Part shown: one piece after another, positions 55,064 through 62,901 of the stretch
How positions within the stretch are numbered: the first letter of the stretch is position 1
Layout of the letters: each line of letters opens with the position of its first letter
From: Bacteroidota bacterium
GTDB lineage: Bacteria > Bacteroidota > Bacteroidia > B-17B0 > Aurantibacillaceae
Reading direction: 5' to 3'
NCBI GenBank assembly: GCA_003153315.1
Contig: PLYA01000098.1
Coordinates: 20,208-84,207, forward strand
Length of the DNA: 64,000 nucleotides
Notes under the pieces: model-generated
What the model saw: only the letters and a program-made list of their open reading frames with translations
Database searches by the model: none
Told to the model about the DNA's origin: nothing
Translations under genes and position numbers: made by a program

Positions 55064-55139
55064 CTTACCTGATTTTAAGGCTAAATTACTAAAAATGGAG
55101 ATAAGGACATATAAATTAGCGTAAAATGCACCTGCAAGC

Positions 55140-55433
55140 AACTCGCGTGCATATCAATTCAACTCAGATTGGTATCAGCGCGACTCGAAATGGAACCAGT
55201 TCAACTCAAAATGGAACCAATTCAACTCGAAATGGAACCAGTGCAACTCGGAATGGAATCAGTGCAACTCAGAATGGAACCAATTCAACTCAAAATGGTA
55301 TCAGTTCAACCCGAAATGGAATCAATGCGACTCAGAATGGAACCAATTCAACTCAAAATGGTATCAGTTCAACCCGAAATGGAATCAATGCGACTCGGAA
55401 TGGAACCAATCAGACTCGGATTGATATCAATTC
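55140..55433. repeat. Array E: fourteen degenerate 21-bp tandem units with 63-bp superstructure
   Basis: Units start at 55140 and every 21 bases, with core AACTCGAAATGGAACCAG. Many contain the dyad GAACCAGTTC. Units from about 55266 onward show an almost exact duplicated trimer (63 bp), evidence for recent block expansion. All units are in one frame on the plus strand (heptads STQNGTN, ATRNGIS), but the frame has no non-repeat domain or leader. With the flanks it fills the gap between 55063 and 55493. Confidence 0.92.
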
Positions 55434-55492
55434 GTGTTAAAATAACATGCTATTTGTTAAAATTGAGGTGCGGGAGAGATAAATTAACCTTT

Positions 55493-55747
55493 CTAATCGG
55501 TATGCTTGGTTGTCTCTTCTATTACGTTGGTTTGTTTCTTAATATCTTCCTTTATGGTGTTCATGTTTTGCTGTATATCCTGCTGTATGCCGTTGGTGGC
55601 ATCTTTAAACTGACGGATACCTTTACCCAAATTACGCATCAGGTTGGGCATTCCTTTGCCACCAAACAACAGCATAACGGCTAATACAATGACAAACAAC
55701 TCGCCACCGCCAAGGAAATCAAATATGAGGAAGATAGGCTTAATCAT
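55493..55747 (-). CDS. tatA: Twin-arginine translocase TatA/TatE subunit
   Basis: 84 residues. It has a short N-terminus, then a membrane helix FLGGGELFVIVLAVMLLFG and the amphipathic helix GKGMPNLMRNLGKGIRQFKD with the hinge FGG. A charged, Gln-rich tail follows. TatA oligomers make the pore that passes folded proteins across the inner membrane. The Tat-like leader of the dioxygenase at 8870-9739 could be a client. The start lies one base after the stop of a 35-codon TatA-like ORF. Confidence 0.92.
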   Translation of the reverse strand: MIKPIFLIFDFLGGGELFVIVLAVMLLFGGKGMPNLMRNLGKGIRQFKDATNGIQQDIQQNMNTIKEDIKKQTNVIEETTKHTD

Positions 55748-55748
55748 C

Positions 55749-55856
55749 TTAAAAGTCTTTGTTTTTTCTGAATTTAAGAAGGGTATAAATGCCTAAACCA
55801 AATATTAATGCCACAACCAGCAGAATAAATATCTCCGAGCCGCCAAACTCGTTCAT
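55749..55856 (-). CDS. 35-residue TatA-like membrane micropeptide
   Basis: ATG at 55856 to TAA at 55749. The peptide runs MNEFGGSEIFILLVVALIFG and then a basic tail (KFRKNKDF). The FGGSEIF...LIFG segment aligns with the TatA membrane helix (LGGGELF...LLFG), but the amphipathic helix is missing. It ends one base before the tatA start, so the pair is probably translated from one message. It could be a real accessory subunit, a control leader peptide, or a decayed tatA duplicate. It is easily overlooked because of its length. Confidence 0.6.
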   Translation of the reverse strand: MNEFGGSEIFILLVVALIFGLGIYTLLKFRKNKDF

Positions 55857-55877
55857 GGTATTCTCTGCACTTAGCAA

Positions 55878-55934
55878 GATGTGAGAATTGAGATGTGAGA
55901 ATTGAGACATACTTGCTACTTGCTACTTGCTACC
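55878..55934. repeat. Microsatellites: 14-bp x2 and 7-bp x3.4, the latter spanning the iscS stop codon
   Basis: GATGTGAGAATTGA is repeated twice (55878-55905), then ACTTGCT is repeated three times plus ACC (55911-55934). The second tract encodes the last residues and stop of the cysteine desulfurase gene. Unit sizes 7 and 14, like 21 in the larger arrays, are multiples of seven. Confidence 0.85.
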
Positions 55935-57061
55935 TGTTTATTGATTAGCTGCGCCAATTTACTCACCGCGTAATCAATCTCTTCTTTGGTATTGTATTTG
56001 CTGAATGAAAAACGCACCGAAGGACGGCTTACATCCACACCCAAACCACGCAACACATGCGAACCCTGGTCGCTACCCGAAGAACAGGCGCTTCCACCCG
56101 AAGCCGCAATGCCCTGTATATCCAAGTTAAACAACAGCATCTCTGCATCATCGCTGGGAGGCAAATGCACGTTAAGCACCGTGTATAAACTATTCTCGCC
56201 AATCTCTCCATTAAACTCCACCGCCGGAATGGTCTTTTTCAACTCCTCAATCATGTAATTTTTCAATCCGCGTATATGCGTTTGGTGTTCGTCCATTTCT
56301 CTGAAACATATTTCCAAAGCCTTTGCCAAACCTACAATACCATACACATTTTCTGTACCGCCACGCATGTTGCGCTCTTGTGCACCTCCGTGTATCAATG
56401 GTTTTAGTTTAACGGTATGGTTAACATATAAAAAGCCAACACCCTTAGGCCCATGAAATTTATGTGCCGCACAGGTTACCATGTGTACTTTTATGGTACG
56501 CAAATCCATCGCAAAATGCCCCATGGTTTGCACCGTATCGCTATGAAAAATGGATGCGTATTTCTCACATAACTCACCAATCTTTTCAATCGGAAGCAAG
56601 GTGCCAATCTCATTATTAGCATGCATTAACGATACCAACGATTTTGGATTAGCTGCCAGCAATTCTTCCAGATGCTTTAAATCTACATTGCCTTTTTTAT
56701 CCAGTTTTACCCAACTCAGTTTTATTTTTCCTTCCTTCTCCAACTCGCACAATAAATGCTCTACCGCATGGTGCTCTATTTTAGAGGAAATAACATGTTT
56801 AATCCCCAAGGTTTCAATGGCTTTCACAATAGCCATATTATCGGCCTCTGTACCACCTGATGTAAAGAATATCTCTGCCGGAGTTACATTTAAAAGTTTA
56901 GCTACCGATTTACGCGCATTTTCAATAGCTGAACGGGTTTTACGCCCGAACGCATGTATGGAGGAAGGATTGCCAAACTCTTCCTTCATATAAGGAAGCA
57001 TGGCTTCAAAAACTTCGTTATCTAATTTGGTAGTGGCGGCGTTATCCAGGTATACTTTCAT
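55916..57061 (-). CDS. iscS: Cysteine desulfurase
   Basis: 381 residues, full length. The N-terminus YLDNAATTKLDNEV, the FTSGGTEADNMAI block, the PLP lysine in CAAHKFHGPKGVGFLY, and the active-site Cys in SGSACSSGSD mark the NifS/IscS class with the longer loop. It takes sulfur from cysteine for Fe-S clusters and tRNA thiolation. No iscU or sufBCD neighbours are present. The last codons and the stop lie in a 7-bp microsatellite, so slippage could change the C-terminus. It follows hutH by 18 bases. Confidence 0.93.
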   Translation of the reverse strand: MKVYLDNAATTKLDNEVFEAMLPYMKEEFGNPSSIHAFGRKTRSAIENARKSVAKLLNVTPAEIFFTSGGTEADNMAIVKAIETLGIKHVISSKIEHHAVEHLLCELEKEGKIKLSWVKLDKKGNVDLKHLEELLAANPKSLVSLMHANNEIGTLLPIEKIGELCEKYASIFHSDTVQTMGHFAMDLRTIKVHMVTCAAHKFHGPKGVGFLYVNHTVKLKPLIHGGAQERNMRGGTENVYGIVGLAKALEICFREMDEHQTHIRGLKNYMIEELKKTIPAVEFNGEIGENSLYTVLNVHLPPSDDAEMLLFNLDIQGIAASGGSACSSGSDQGSHVLRGLGVDVSRPSVRFSFSKYNTKEEIDYAVSKLAQLINKQVASSK

Positions 57062-57079
57062 CCCGATTAATTTAAATGA

Positions 57080-58567
57080 CTATAAGCTTAAATGTTCAAC
57101 AAAGATAAGGCTCTTATTAATCTCTGCATACATAATTTTATCATGTTCTATAAACGCAACTTTCTTGCGGTACTCGTTTACAGTCTTTTCAATTTGCGGA
57201 GATGATTTTAAAGGCCTTCTAAACTCTAATGCCTGTGCTGCATTCATAAACTCTATGGCCAGCACTTTATAGGCGTTTTCAATCACTTTATAACACTTGG
57301 TAGCTGCATTGGCACCCATAGAAACATGGTCTTCTTGTCCGTTTGAAGAAACAATGCTATCTACCGAAGCAGGCGAACACAGTTGTTTATTCTGACTAAC
57401 AATAGAAGCAGCGGTATATTGCGTAATCATCATACCTGAATTAATACCGGGCTTTGAAGATAAGAACGGAGGTAAATTGCGTATGCCCGAAACAAGCTGA
57501 AAGATGCGCCTTTCAGAGATATTGGCTAACTCGGCAATACCCATAGCTAAATAATCTAAGCCCAAGGCAAGTGGTTGCCCGTGGAAGTTTCCACCCGAAA
57601 TAATTTCATCTTCTTCCGGGAACACAGTCGGGTTATCAGTTACCGAATTAATCTCAGTCTCCATAATTTCCTGCACATGCCTTACCACATCTTTGGTAGC
57701 GCCATGCACCTGTGGTATGCAACGGAAAGAGTAGGGGTCTTGCACCTGCTCTTTTTTAAGTGCCGTAATTTTACTTCCTTTTAAATACTCCTTTACCGCT
57801 TTGGCAGTTTCTATTTGTCCTTTATGCGGACGAACATTTTGTATCAATTCACTAAAAGGGTCAATCCTGCCTAAGAAAGCATCCAATGCTAAAGCACCCG
57901 TATAATCTGCCAGTTTATTAAGATGATTACTTTTTATAACACACCAAACCCCGTAAGCACTCATAAACTGCGTGCCGTTAAGTAAAGCCAATCCTTCTTT
58001 AGATTGCAGTTTAATAGGACTAAGCTTTAATTTCTTATAAAGACTTTCTGTGCTTGTCTTTTTACCCTGATAATAAACTTCACCTAAGCCAAGCAAAGGC
58101 AAAGTAAGATGCGCCAAAGGAGCTAAATCGCCCGAAGCACCCAAAGACCCTTGCTGATAAATAACAGGAAGAATATCATTATTATAAAAGAAAAGAAAGC
58201 GGTTAGCGGTATCCATGCTCACGGCGGATTTGCCGTAAATAAAATTCTGGATTTTAAGCAGCAACATCAGCTTAACTACCTCTTGTGGAACTTCCTCTCC
58301 CATACCGCAGGCGTGTGATTTAACTAGGTTTTCCTGCAATTGTTGTAATTCATTACTTGGAATAATAACATTGCAAAGAGACCCAAATCCGGTATTCACC
58401 CCATAAATAGGTTCTTTTTGTGTAGCTTGTTTTTTATCTAAGTATGCACGACAGGCTTTTATGTTCTTTATGGCATCAGCAGAGAATTCTAATTTTGCTC
58501 CACTCGCCACAATCTTCTCAACATCAGAAAGGCTAATTTTCTTTTTCGGATTTAAGGTAAAAATCAT
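57080..58567 (-). CDS. hutH: Histidine ammonia-lyase
   Basis: 495 residues, full length. The MIO-cofactor triad Ala-Ser-Gly is in GSLGASGDLAPLAH, and GVNTGFGSL, LLNGTQFMSA, QDPYSFRCIPQVHG and ISGGNFHGQPLA are the class motifs. It converts histidine to urocanate. The other hut genes (U, I, G) are not in the window, while hutD lies at 48649-49227. The QDPYSFRC region favours histidine over aromatic amino acids. It is followed closely by iscS. Confidence 0.93.
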   Translation of the reverse strand: MIFTLNPKKKISLSDVEKIVASGAKLEFSADAIKNIKACRAYLDKKQATQKEPIYGVNTGFGSLCNVIIPSNELQQLQENLVKSHACGMGEEVPQEVVKLMLLLKIQNFIYGKSAVSMDTANRFLFFYNNDILPVIYQQGSLGASGDLAPLAHLTLPLLGLGEVYYQGKKTSTESLYKKLKLSPIKLQSKEGLALLNGTQFMSAYGVWCVIKSNHLNKLADYTGALALDAFLGRIDPFSELIQNVRPHKGQIETAKAVKEYLKGSKITALKKEQVQDPYSFRCIPQVHGATKDVVRHVQEIMETEINSVTDNPTVFPEEDEIISGGNFHGQPLALGLDYLAMGIAELANISERRIFQLVSGIRNLPPFLSSKPGINSGMMITQYTAASIVSQNKQLCSPASVDSIVSSNGQEDHVSMGANAATKCYKVIENAYKVLAIEFMNAAQALEFRRPLKSSPQIEKTVNEYRKKVAFIEHDKIMYAEINKSLIFVEHLSL

Positions 58568-58665
58568 GTTTTTTATTTTCTTTTTCGTTATGGCAACATG
58601 GTGTTCGCCAAAAGGGCTCGGGTCATGCCGCGAAGATAGTTATTATCTGATGAGTAAGTAACTCT

Positions 58666-59058
58666 TTAGCCCTGTGTGGCAACAGGTTTCCCATCATTAT
58701 ATTTAGATGGGCATTTCATTAAGATATCATTCGCATGAAACTCCCCATTATGCATCTTACCAATAATAACAACCTGTTCAGAACGTTCAAAATCCTGAGG
58801 TTTGTTTTTGTGTAATACTACTTTACGCTCCTCACCTTTGGTATCAATCATATAAAAAGTAAACTCATCGGTGTTTACAGCAGGGTTATACTCAGTTGCT
58901 TTTTGCTTATCGCATTTACCTACCACGTGATATTCTGTATCAGGGTTTTCATTAGCTAATTTAAAATCAGCATAAGTGCTGCTGCTGCCCAATGTAGCTA
59001 TAAGTGCACCAATGGCTACTGCTACTATTACTATAATGGCTATGTGTGTCTTTTTCAT
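58666..59058 (-). CDS. ccmE: Cytochrome c maturation haem chaperone CcmE, CxxxY type
   Basis: 130 residues with one N-terminal membrane helix (about 5-22) and an OB-fold: YHVVGKCDKQKATEYNP, FYMIDTKGEERKVVLHKNKP, VVIIGKMHNGEFHANDIL. The haem-attachment motif is CPSKY (Cys116, Tyr120) in place of the HxxxY of proteobacteria. CxxxY forms are known and usual in Bacteroidota. It receives haem from CcmC and hands it on. Last gene of the ccmB-C-D-E run; ccmF and ccmA are not in the window. Confidence 0.93.
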   Translation of the reverse strand: MKKTHIAIIVIVAVAIGALIATLGSSSTYADFKLANENPDTEYHVVGKCDKQKATEYNPAVNTDEFTFYMIDTKGEERKVVLHKNKPQDFERSEQVVIIGKMHNGEFHANDILMKCPSKYNDGKPVATQG

Positions 59059-59063
59059 TTTTA

Positions 59064-59273
59064 TTATTTTACTTTATCTTCTAGCTTCTTTAGTTTTCTG
59101 TCAATGATAATTAAATAGGTAGCTAAGCATACAAATACAATAGATAATACCAGTACTACCACATATATCTTTCCTTCGCTTCTAAAGGTATCTGCCATTT
59201 GTGGCGCATCGTTTTGAGCAAAACCACTTGTTACGCTTAATAATAGTATTATCAGACTAATTAATTTCTTCAT
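59064..59273 (-). CDS. ccmD: CcmD-like small membrane protein
   Basis: 69 residues: an N-terminal signal-like helix ending GFAQ, a short periplasmic stretch, one membrane helix (about 36-57, IYVVVLVLSIVFVCLATYLI), and a basic coil IDRKLKKLEDKVK. It matches the CcmD-family layout of Bacteroidota. CcmD helps release holo-CcmE from CcmC. It overlaps ccmC by 17 bases. Confidence 0.88.
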   Translation of the reverse strand: MKKLISLIILLLSVTSGFAQNDAPQMADTFRSEGKIYVVVLVLSIVFVCLATYLIIIDRKLKKLEDKVK

Positions 59274-59937
59274 GGTTATCTAATTTGTATTGTAGTTTCT
59301 TCATTCTGTTTAAGATAGTCAGCAGCCACACACTCATTAAAATCCAACCCATGCAGGCAGGATAAAAAACCATACGCATGCCATTATCCATATCATACTT
59401 ACCAAAAGCCGGGTTGCCCCCATTACCCGGGTGTAATGAGTTAGGCGCCAAACGAGGGTAAATCATGATGAATACAAAGGTCATAATAAAAGCAAAGATG
59501 TTATATACTGCTGATATGCGTGCTTTGGTTTGTGCATCAGGTATTAACGCACGTAATAGATAGTAAACAAAATACACCAGCATAGAAGCCATTACTCCCT
59601 GTAGTTTAGGGTCATCAGCTACCCAAGGCTTTCCCCATGTATAAGTTGCCCAAACAGAGCCGGTAATAATACCCGGAAGAGCAAACATACCTCCCACGTA
59701 AGCCGCTCGAGAAGAAAGAATATCGAATTTAAGATTATATCCGTTTAAATAACGCAAAGCAAAGAACCAAGAAATGCCCATTTGCACCAACATAGCAAAC
59801 CACAAAGGCACATGAAAGTATAAGTTACGAATGGTTTCGTTTAAGATATCCAAACGGGGTACATTGCCCATAAACCCCATAGTTATAGAGAATAATACTA
59901 AGGCAATTGCAACTATTTTCCACCACCAATTTTTCAT
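59257..59937 (-). CDS. ccmC: Haem-handling protein CcmC
   Basis: About 226 residues from the ATG at 59937 (an in-frame TTG five codons upstream is less likely). Six membrane segments. Conserved features of the haem-handling family are IRNLYFHVPLWFAM (with periplasmic His), the tryptophan-rich WATYTWGKPWVADDP, and a late periplasmic HPGNGGNPAF with the second His ligand. It loads haem on CcmE. ccmB ends two bases before its start. Confidence 0.93.
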   Translation of the reverse strand: MKNWWWKIVAIALVLFSITMGFMGNVPRLDILNETIRNLYFHVPLWFAMLVQMGISWFFALRYLNGYNLKFDILSSRAAYVGGMFALPGIITGSVWATYTWGKPWVADDPKLQGVMASMLVYFVYYLLRALIPDAQTKARISAVYNIFAFIMTFVFIMIYPRLAPNSLHPGNGGNPAFGKYDMDNGMRMVFYPACMGWILMSVWLLTILNRMKKLQYKLDNHEEIN

Positions 59938-59939
59938 TT

Positions 59940-60611
59940 TTATTCCTTCCAAAGATACCTAAATAAGAAAAGTGAAAGCGAAATAATTATCACATCTATT
60001 ATAAACAACCCTCCCATGTACTTATAGCTTACTGACCAATCTAGTCCATCAATGGCGTTTTTAGTTAGTCGTAAGGATAATAACATAACAGGTATACAAA
60101 CGGGCATACTTAATAAACTCATTACCGAATAACTATTCCCTGTTTTAGAAGCAATACAACTCATTAAAGTTAAAGAACCTCCAAGAGCCGCGCTTCCCAG
60201 TAATAAAGTAAATACAAATAATAAGATGTTTTGGACGGGAAAACTAATCATCCAGCCAAAGGTTAAAACACTACACAGGCATACTACCCATAGTAACACA
60301 ATGTTGTATATTATTTTAGAGATGACAAATTCTGTAGGGTGATACAATGTGTAATTATAAATGCTACGTGCTTTATTCTCGGTAAAAAAGCTTTTAGAGG
60401 CTGCATTAATACCGGCAAAGAATAAGACTAACCAAAATAGAGCCCCCCATACATCGGGTTTTATACCACTTTTAAAACTAAGGAAACTGATAAACACAAT
60501 GCTTAACACATATAAAAGAATACTTGCCAGAGAAGTCTTTTGACGGAACTCTAGAAGAAACTCCTTTTTTAACAAAGCTATGATGTTGGAGGTATTCAAA
60601 TTTGACTGCAA
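59940..60611 (-). CDS. ccmB: Haem exporter-type membrane protein CcmB
   Basis: 223 residues from a TTG at 60611; another TTG at 60599 is possible and no ATG occurs near the N-terminus. Cytoplasmic LLKKEFLLEFRQK is followed by six membrane segments. Internal features are FAGINAASKSFFTENKARSIYNYTLYHP and GGSLTLMSCIASKTGNSYSVM. With CcmA it forms the ABC transporter that releases haem-CcmE, but ccmA is not next to it here. It heads the ccmBCDE operon. Confidence 0.9.
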   Translation of the reverse strand: MQSNLNTSNIIALLKKEFLLEFRQKTSLASILLYVLSIVFISFLSFKSGIKPDVWGALFWLVLFFAGINAASKSFFTENKARSIYNYTLYHPTEFVISKIIYNIVLLWVVCLCSVLTFGWMISFPVQNILLFVFTLLLGSAALGGSLTLMSCIASKTGNSYSVMSLLSMPVCIPVMLLSLRLTKNAIDGLDWSVSYKYMGGLFIIDVIIISLSLFLFRYLWKE

Positions 60612-60708
60612 AAGTAATTATTCGTTTTAATTGTTTATATATATTTGAATTCATGTATTCGATTCGCTCGGCTGTTTTGCTTACATTTGCTCTCTAATTC
60701 ATAACCCA

Positions 60709-61239
60709 ATGAAAACAATTATAGCAGCAACCCTTTTAATTATGAGTACATTTATACAAACAGACACAAAGTCTATCCATCAGTTTAAAGTAAAAACCCT
60801 TGAAGGGCAGGATTTTGATTTTGCAACTTTAAAAGGAAAAAAAGTAATGATAGTAAATACTGCCAGCGAATGCGGATTTACTCCTCAATATAAGGGCTTA
60901 GAAGAATTATATCAAAAGTATAAAGATAAGAACTTTCTAATTATTGGTTTCCCCTGTAATGACTTTGGCGGACAAGAACCGGGTAATGCAACCGAAATAC
61001 GCGGTTTTTGCACGAAAAATTATGGTGTAACCTTTCCTTTGATGGAAAAGGTTAGTGTTACAACTGCTCCAATTTATTTGTGGTTAAAGGATAAAGATAA
61101 GAATGGCGTTGAAAGTTCTAAAGTAAGCTGGAACTTTAATAAATACCTGATTGATGAAAACGGGCATTTGGTAAAGCACTTGGGTTCTATGACTAAGCCC
61201 GACAGCGAAGAAATTACCAAGTGGATTGAAGGTAAATAG
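60709..61239 (+). CDS. Glutathione-peroxidase-family thiol peroxidase, secreted
   Basis: 176 residues with a short hydrophobic leader (MKTIIAATLLIMSTF). The peroxidatic Cys55 is in NTASECGFTPQY; FPCNDFGGQEPG and WNFNKYLIDENG supply the Gln and Trp of the active site. A non-selenium enzyme, probably using thioredoxin. Periplasmic location is inferred from the leader. bshB1 follows six bases after the stop, so the two may share a redox-related transcript. A TACATTTG box lies about 25 bases before the ATG. Confidence 0.92.
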   Translation: MKTIIAATLLIMSTFIQTDTKSIHQFKVKTLEGQDFDFATLKGKKVMIVNTASECGFTPQYKGLEELYQKYKDKNFLIIGFPCNDFGGQEPGNATEIRGFCTKNYGVTFPLMEKVSVTTAPIYLWLKDKDKNGVESSKVSWNFNKYLIDENGHLVKHLGSMTKPDSEEITKWIEGK

Positions 61240-61245
61240 TTCTTT

Positions 61246-61947
61246 ATGCAGGTAGATATTTTAGCTATTGGTGTGCATCCTGATGATGTTGAATTGAGTT
61301 GTTCAGGTACAATTCTAAAACATATTGCACTTGGTAAATCTGTTGGAATATTAGATTTAACGCTTGGCGAAATGGGCACGCGCGGGAATGCTGAACTTCG
61401 CATGCAGGAAGCCATGAAAGCTGCTAAAATTATGGGCGCTTCATTCAGAAAACAACTTACGTTTGAGGATTGCTTTTTTGAGAATAACAAAACCAATATT
61501 ATTGAAATTATTAAAGTTATTAGAGAGCATAAACCACAGATTGTTTTATGTAATGTTATATCAGACAGGCACCCTGACCATGGTAGAGCAGCTAAATTAG
61601 TTGCAGATGCATGTTTTTATTCCGGCTTGGTTAAGATTGATACACAACAACCTGCCTGGCGACCAAAAGCTGTTTATCATTACATTCAGGATAACTATAT
61701 ACACCCACATTTTGTGGTTGATGTTACTGCTTTTGCCGATAAAAAGAGAGAAGCTATCATGGCTTACTCGTCTCAGTTTTATAATCCAGAATCTAAAGAG
61801 CCTCAAACCCCCATTTCAAGTCCTGAATTTTTAGAATCACTGTATTCTAAAATGAGCATTTGGGGTAGAACAATAGGTGTTCGTTATGCCGAGGGTTTTA
61901 CTACAGCTCGTTATCCGGGAGTTGATAGCCTATTTGATTTAATTTAA
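61246..61947 (+). CDS. bshB1: Bacillithiol biosynthesis deacetylase
   Basis: 233 residues. The zinc-binding HPDDVE (His11, Asp14) sits near the N-terminus, LTLGEMGTRGNAELRMQEA follows, and the second zinc region is SDRHPDHGRAAKLV. This is the BshB1 subfamily of LmbE-like deacetylases that removes acetate from GlcNAc-malate in bacillithiol synthesis. bshA and bshC are not in the window. Downstream of a peroxidase gene, consistent with thiol redox defence. Convergent with the Fur-family gene, seven bases apart. Confidence 0.93.
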   Translation: MQVDILAIGVHPDDVELSCSGTILKHIALGKSVGILDLTLGEMGTRGNAELRMQEAMKAAKIMGASFRKQLTFEDCFFENNKTNIIEIIKVIREHKPQIVLCNVISDRHPDHGRAAKLVADACFYSGLVKIDTQQPAWRPKAVYHYIQDNYIHPHFVVDVTAFADKKREAIMAYSSQFYNPESKEPQTPISSPEFLESLYSKMSIWGRTIGVRYAEGFTTARYPGVDSLFDLI

Positions 61948-61954
61948 GGGTTTA

Positions 61955-62437
61955 TTATTTCAAAGGCTTATTACCATGCGGACATTTGCCATTCTTTGCA
62001 ATCCCTTGACACTTACCATATAAAGTAAGCGAGTGTCTTTCAATAGTAAACTTTAATATATCTCCTGCCATTTGTTGTATTTGCTGTAAACGGGGGTCGC
62101 AGAACTCAAATACATGCTCGCAATCCTGACAAATAAGATGGTCATGCTGCTTATACATATAAGCCTTTTCATACATAGATTGATTCTTCCCAAACTGATG
62201 TTTGATGATTAAATTACACTCCAACAAAACCTCTACCGTATTATATAACGTAGCACGACTTACCCTATATTTCTTATTCTTCATATGTACATAAAGGGTT
62301 TCAATATCAAAATGCCCATTCATGCTATATATTTCATCCAATATGGCAAAGCGCTCTGACGTTTTGCGCAGTTGTTTTACCTCCAAATGCTCGGTAAGAA
62401 TTTTCTTTACCTTATTTTTTACTTCCTCGCTAATCAT
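61955..62437 (-). CDS. Fur-family transcriptional regulator
   Basis: 160 residues. The winged-helix domain (about 10-90) has [21 protein letters not shown] and [21 protein letters not shown]. The dimer domain begins with [15 protein letters not shown], where CxxC is one half of a structural zinc site; a second Cys pair ([12 protein letters not shown]) lies at the C-terminus. It could sense iron, zinc or peroxide (Fur, Zur or PerR). The metal cannot be read from the sequence. It follows a small TPR gene by 16 bases. Confidence 0.92.
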   Translation of the reverse strand: MISEEVKNKVKKILTEHLEVKQLRKTSERFAILDEIYSMNGHFDIETLYVHMKNKKYRVSRATLYNTVEVLLECNLIIKHQFGKNQSMYEKAYMYKQHDHLICQDCEHVFEFCDPRLQQIQQMAGDILKFTIERHSLTLYGKCQGIAKNGKCPHGNKPLK

Positions 62438-62453
62438 TCTTCTGTCTGCTAAT

Positions 62454-62855
62454 TTAATGTTTGATAGATTCTCTAATCTGCATAAGCTTTAAATTATCTT
62501 TATAAGATTGCTCGTTGGGGTTTAGCTCCACTGCTTTTTCAAAATCAGTCAGGGCCTCCGCATAATTCTTTATACAAGCTCTTGCTTTACCTCTTTTATT
62601 ATAAGCTTCCGCGTTTTTAGCATCCAATTCAATGGTTTTGGTATAATCTTTAATGGCTGCATCAAACTGTTTTATTTGCATCTCTAAATTAGCCCTTAAC
62701 ATATAATGTATGGCAGTAGGGTGATATTTAACAAAAAAATCTTCATGAACTATTTTAGCGCGTATATCTTTCCAATCACTGGTATCTTGTGCAGATGCTT
62801 CTACTCTGCTAAGCATGATAATTAAAATTAGAACAAAAAGAAATCGCGTATTCAT
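62454..62855 (-). CDS. Small secreted TPR protein
   Basis: 133 residues with a signal peptide ending near EASAQ. Two to three TPR units follow ([41 protein letters not shown], then a capping helix). It is similar in style to the longer TPR protein at 30198-30923. Role unknown; upstream of the Fur-family gene on the same strand. Confidence 0.8.
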   Translation of the reverse strand: MNTRFLFVLILIIMLSRVEASAQDTSDWKDIRAKIVHEDFFVKYHPTAIHYMLRANLEMQIKQFDAAIKDYTKTIELDAKNAEAYNKRGKARACIKNYAEALTDFEKAVELNPNEQSYKDNLKLMQIRESIKH

Positions 62856-62901
62856 TTTAAATTTTCATAAATTTATAAATTATATTTAATAAGCTGAAAA
62901 A

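Noticed and set aside
55126..55440. A 104-codon open frame through array E that encodes NGT-type heptads
   Set aside because: It consists only of repeat, has no leader or other domain, and two frames are open at once, as expected when the unit length is a multiple of three. Other arrays (D with period 20, A with stop codons) are not open.
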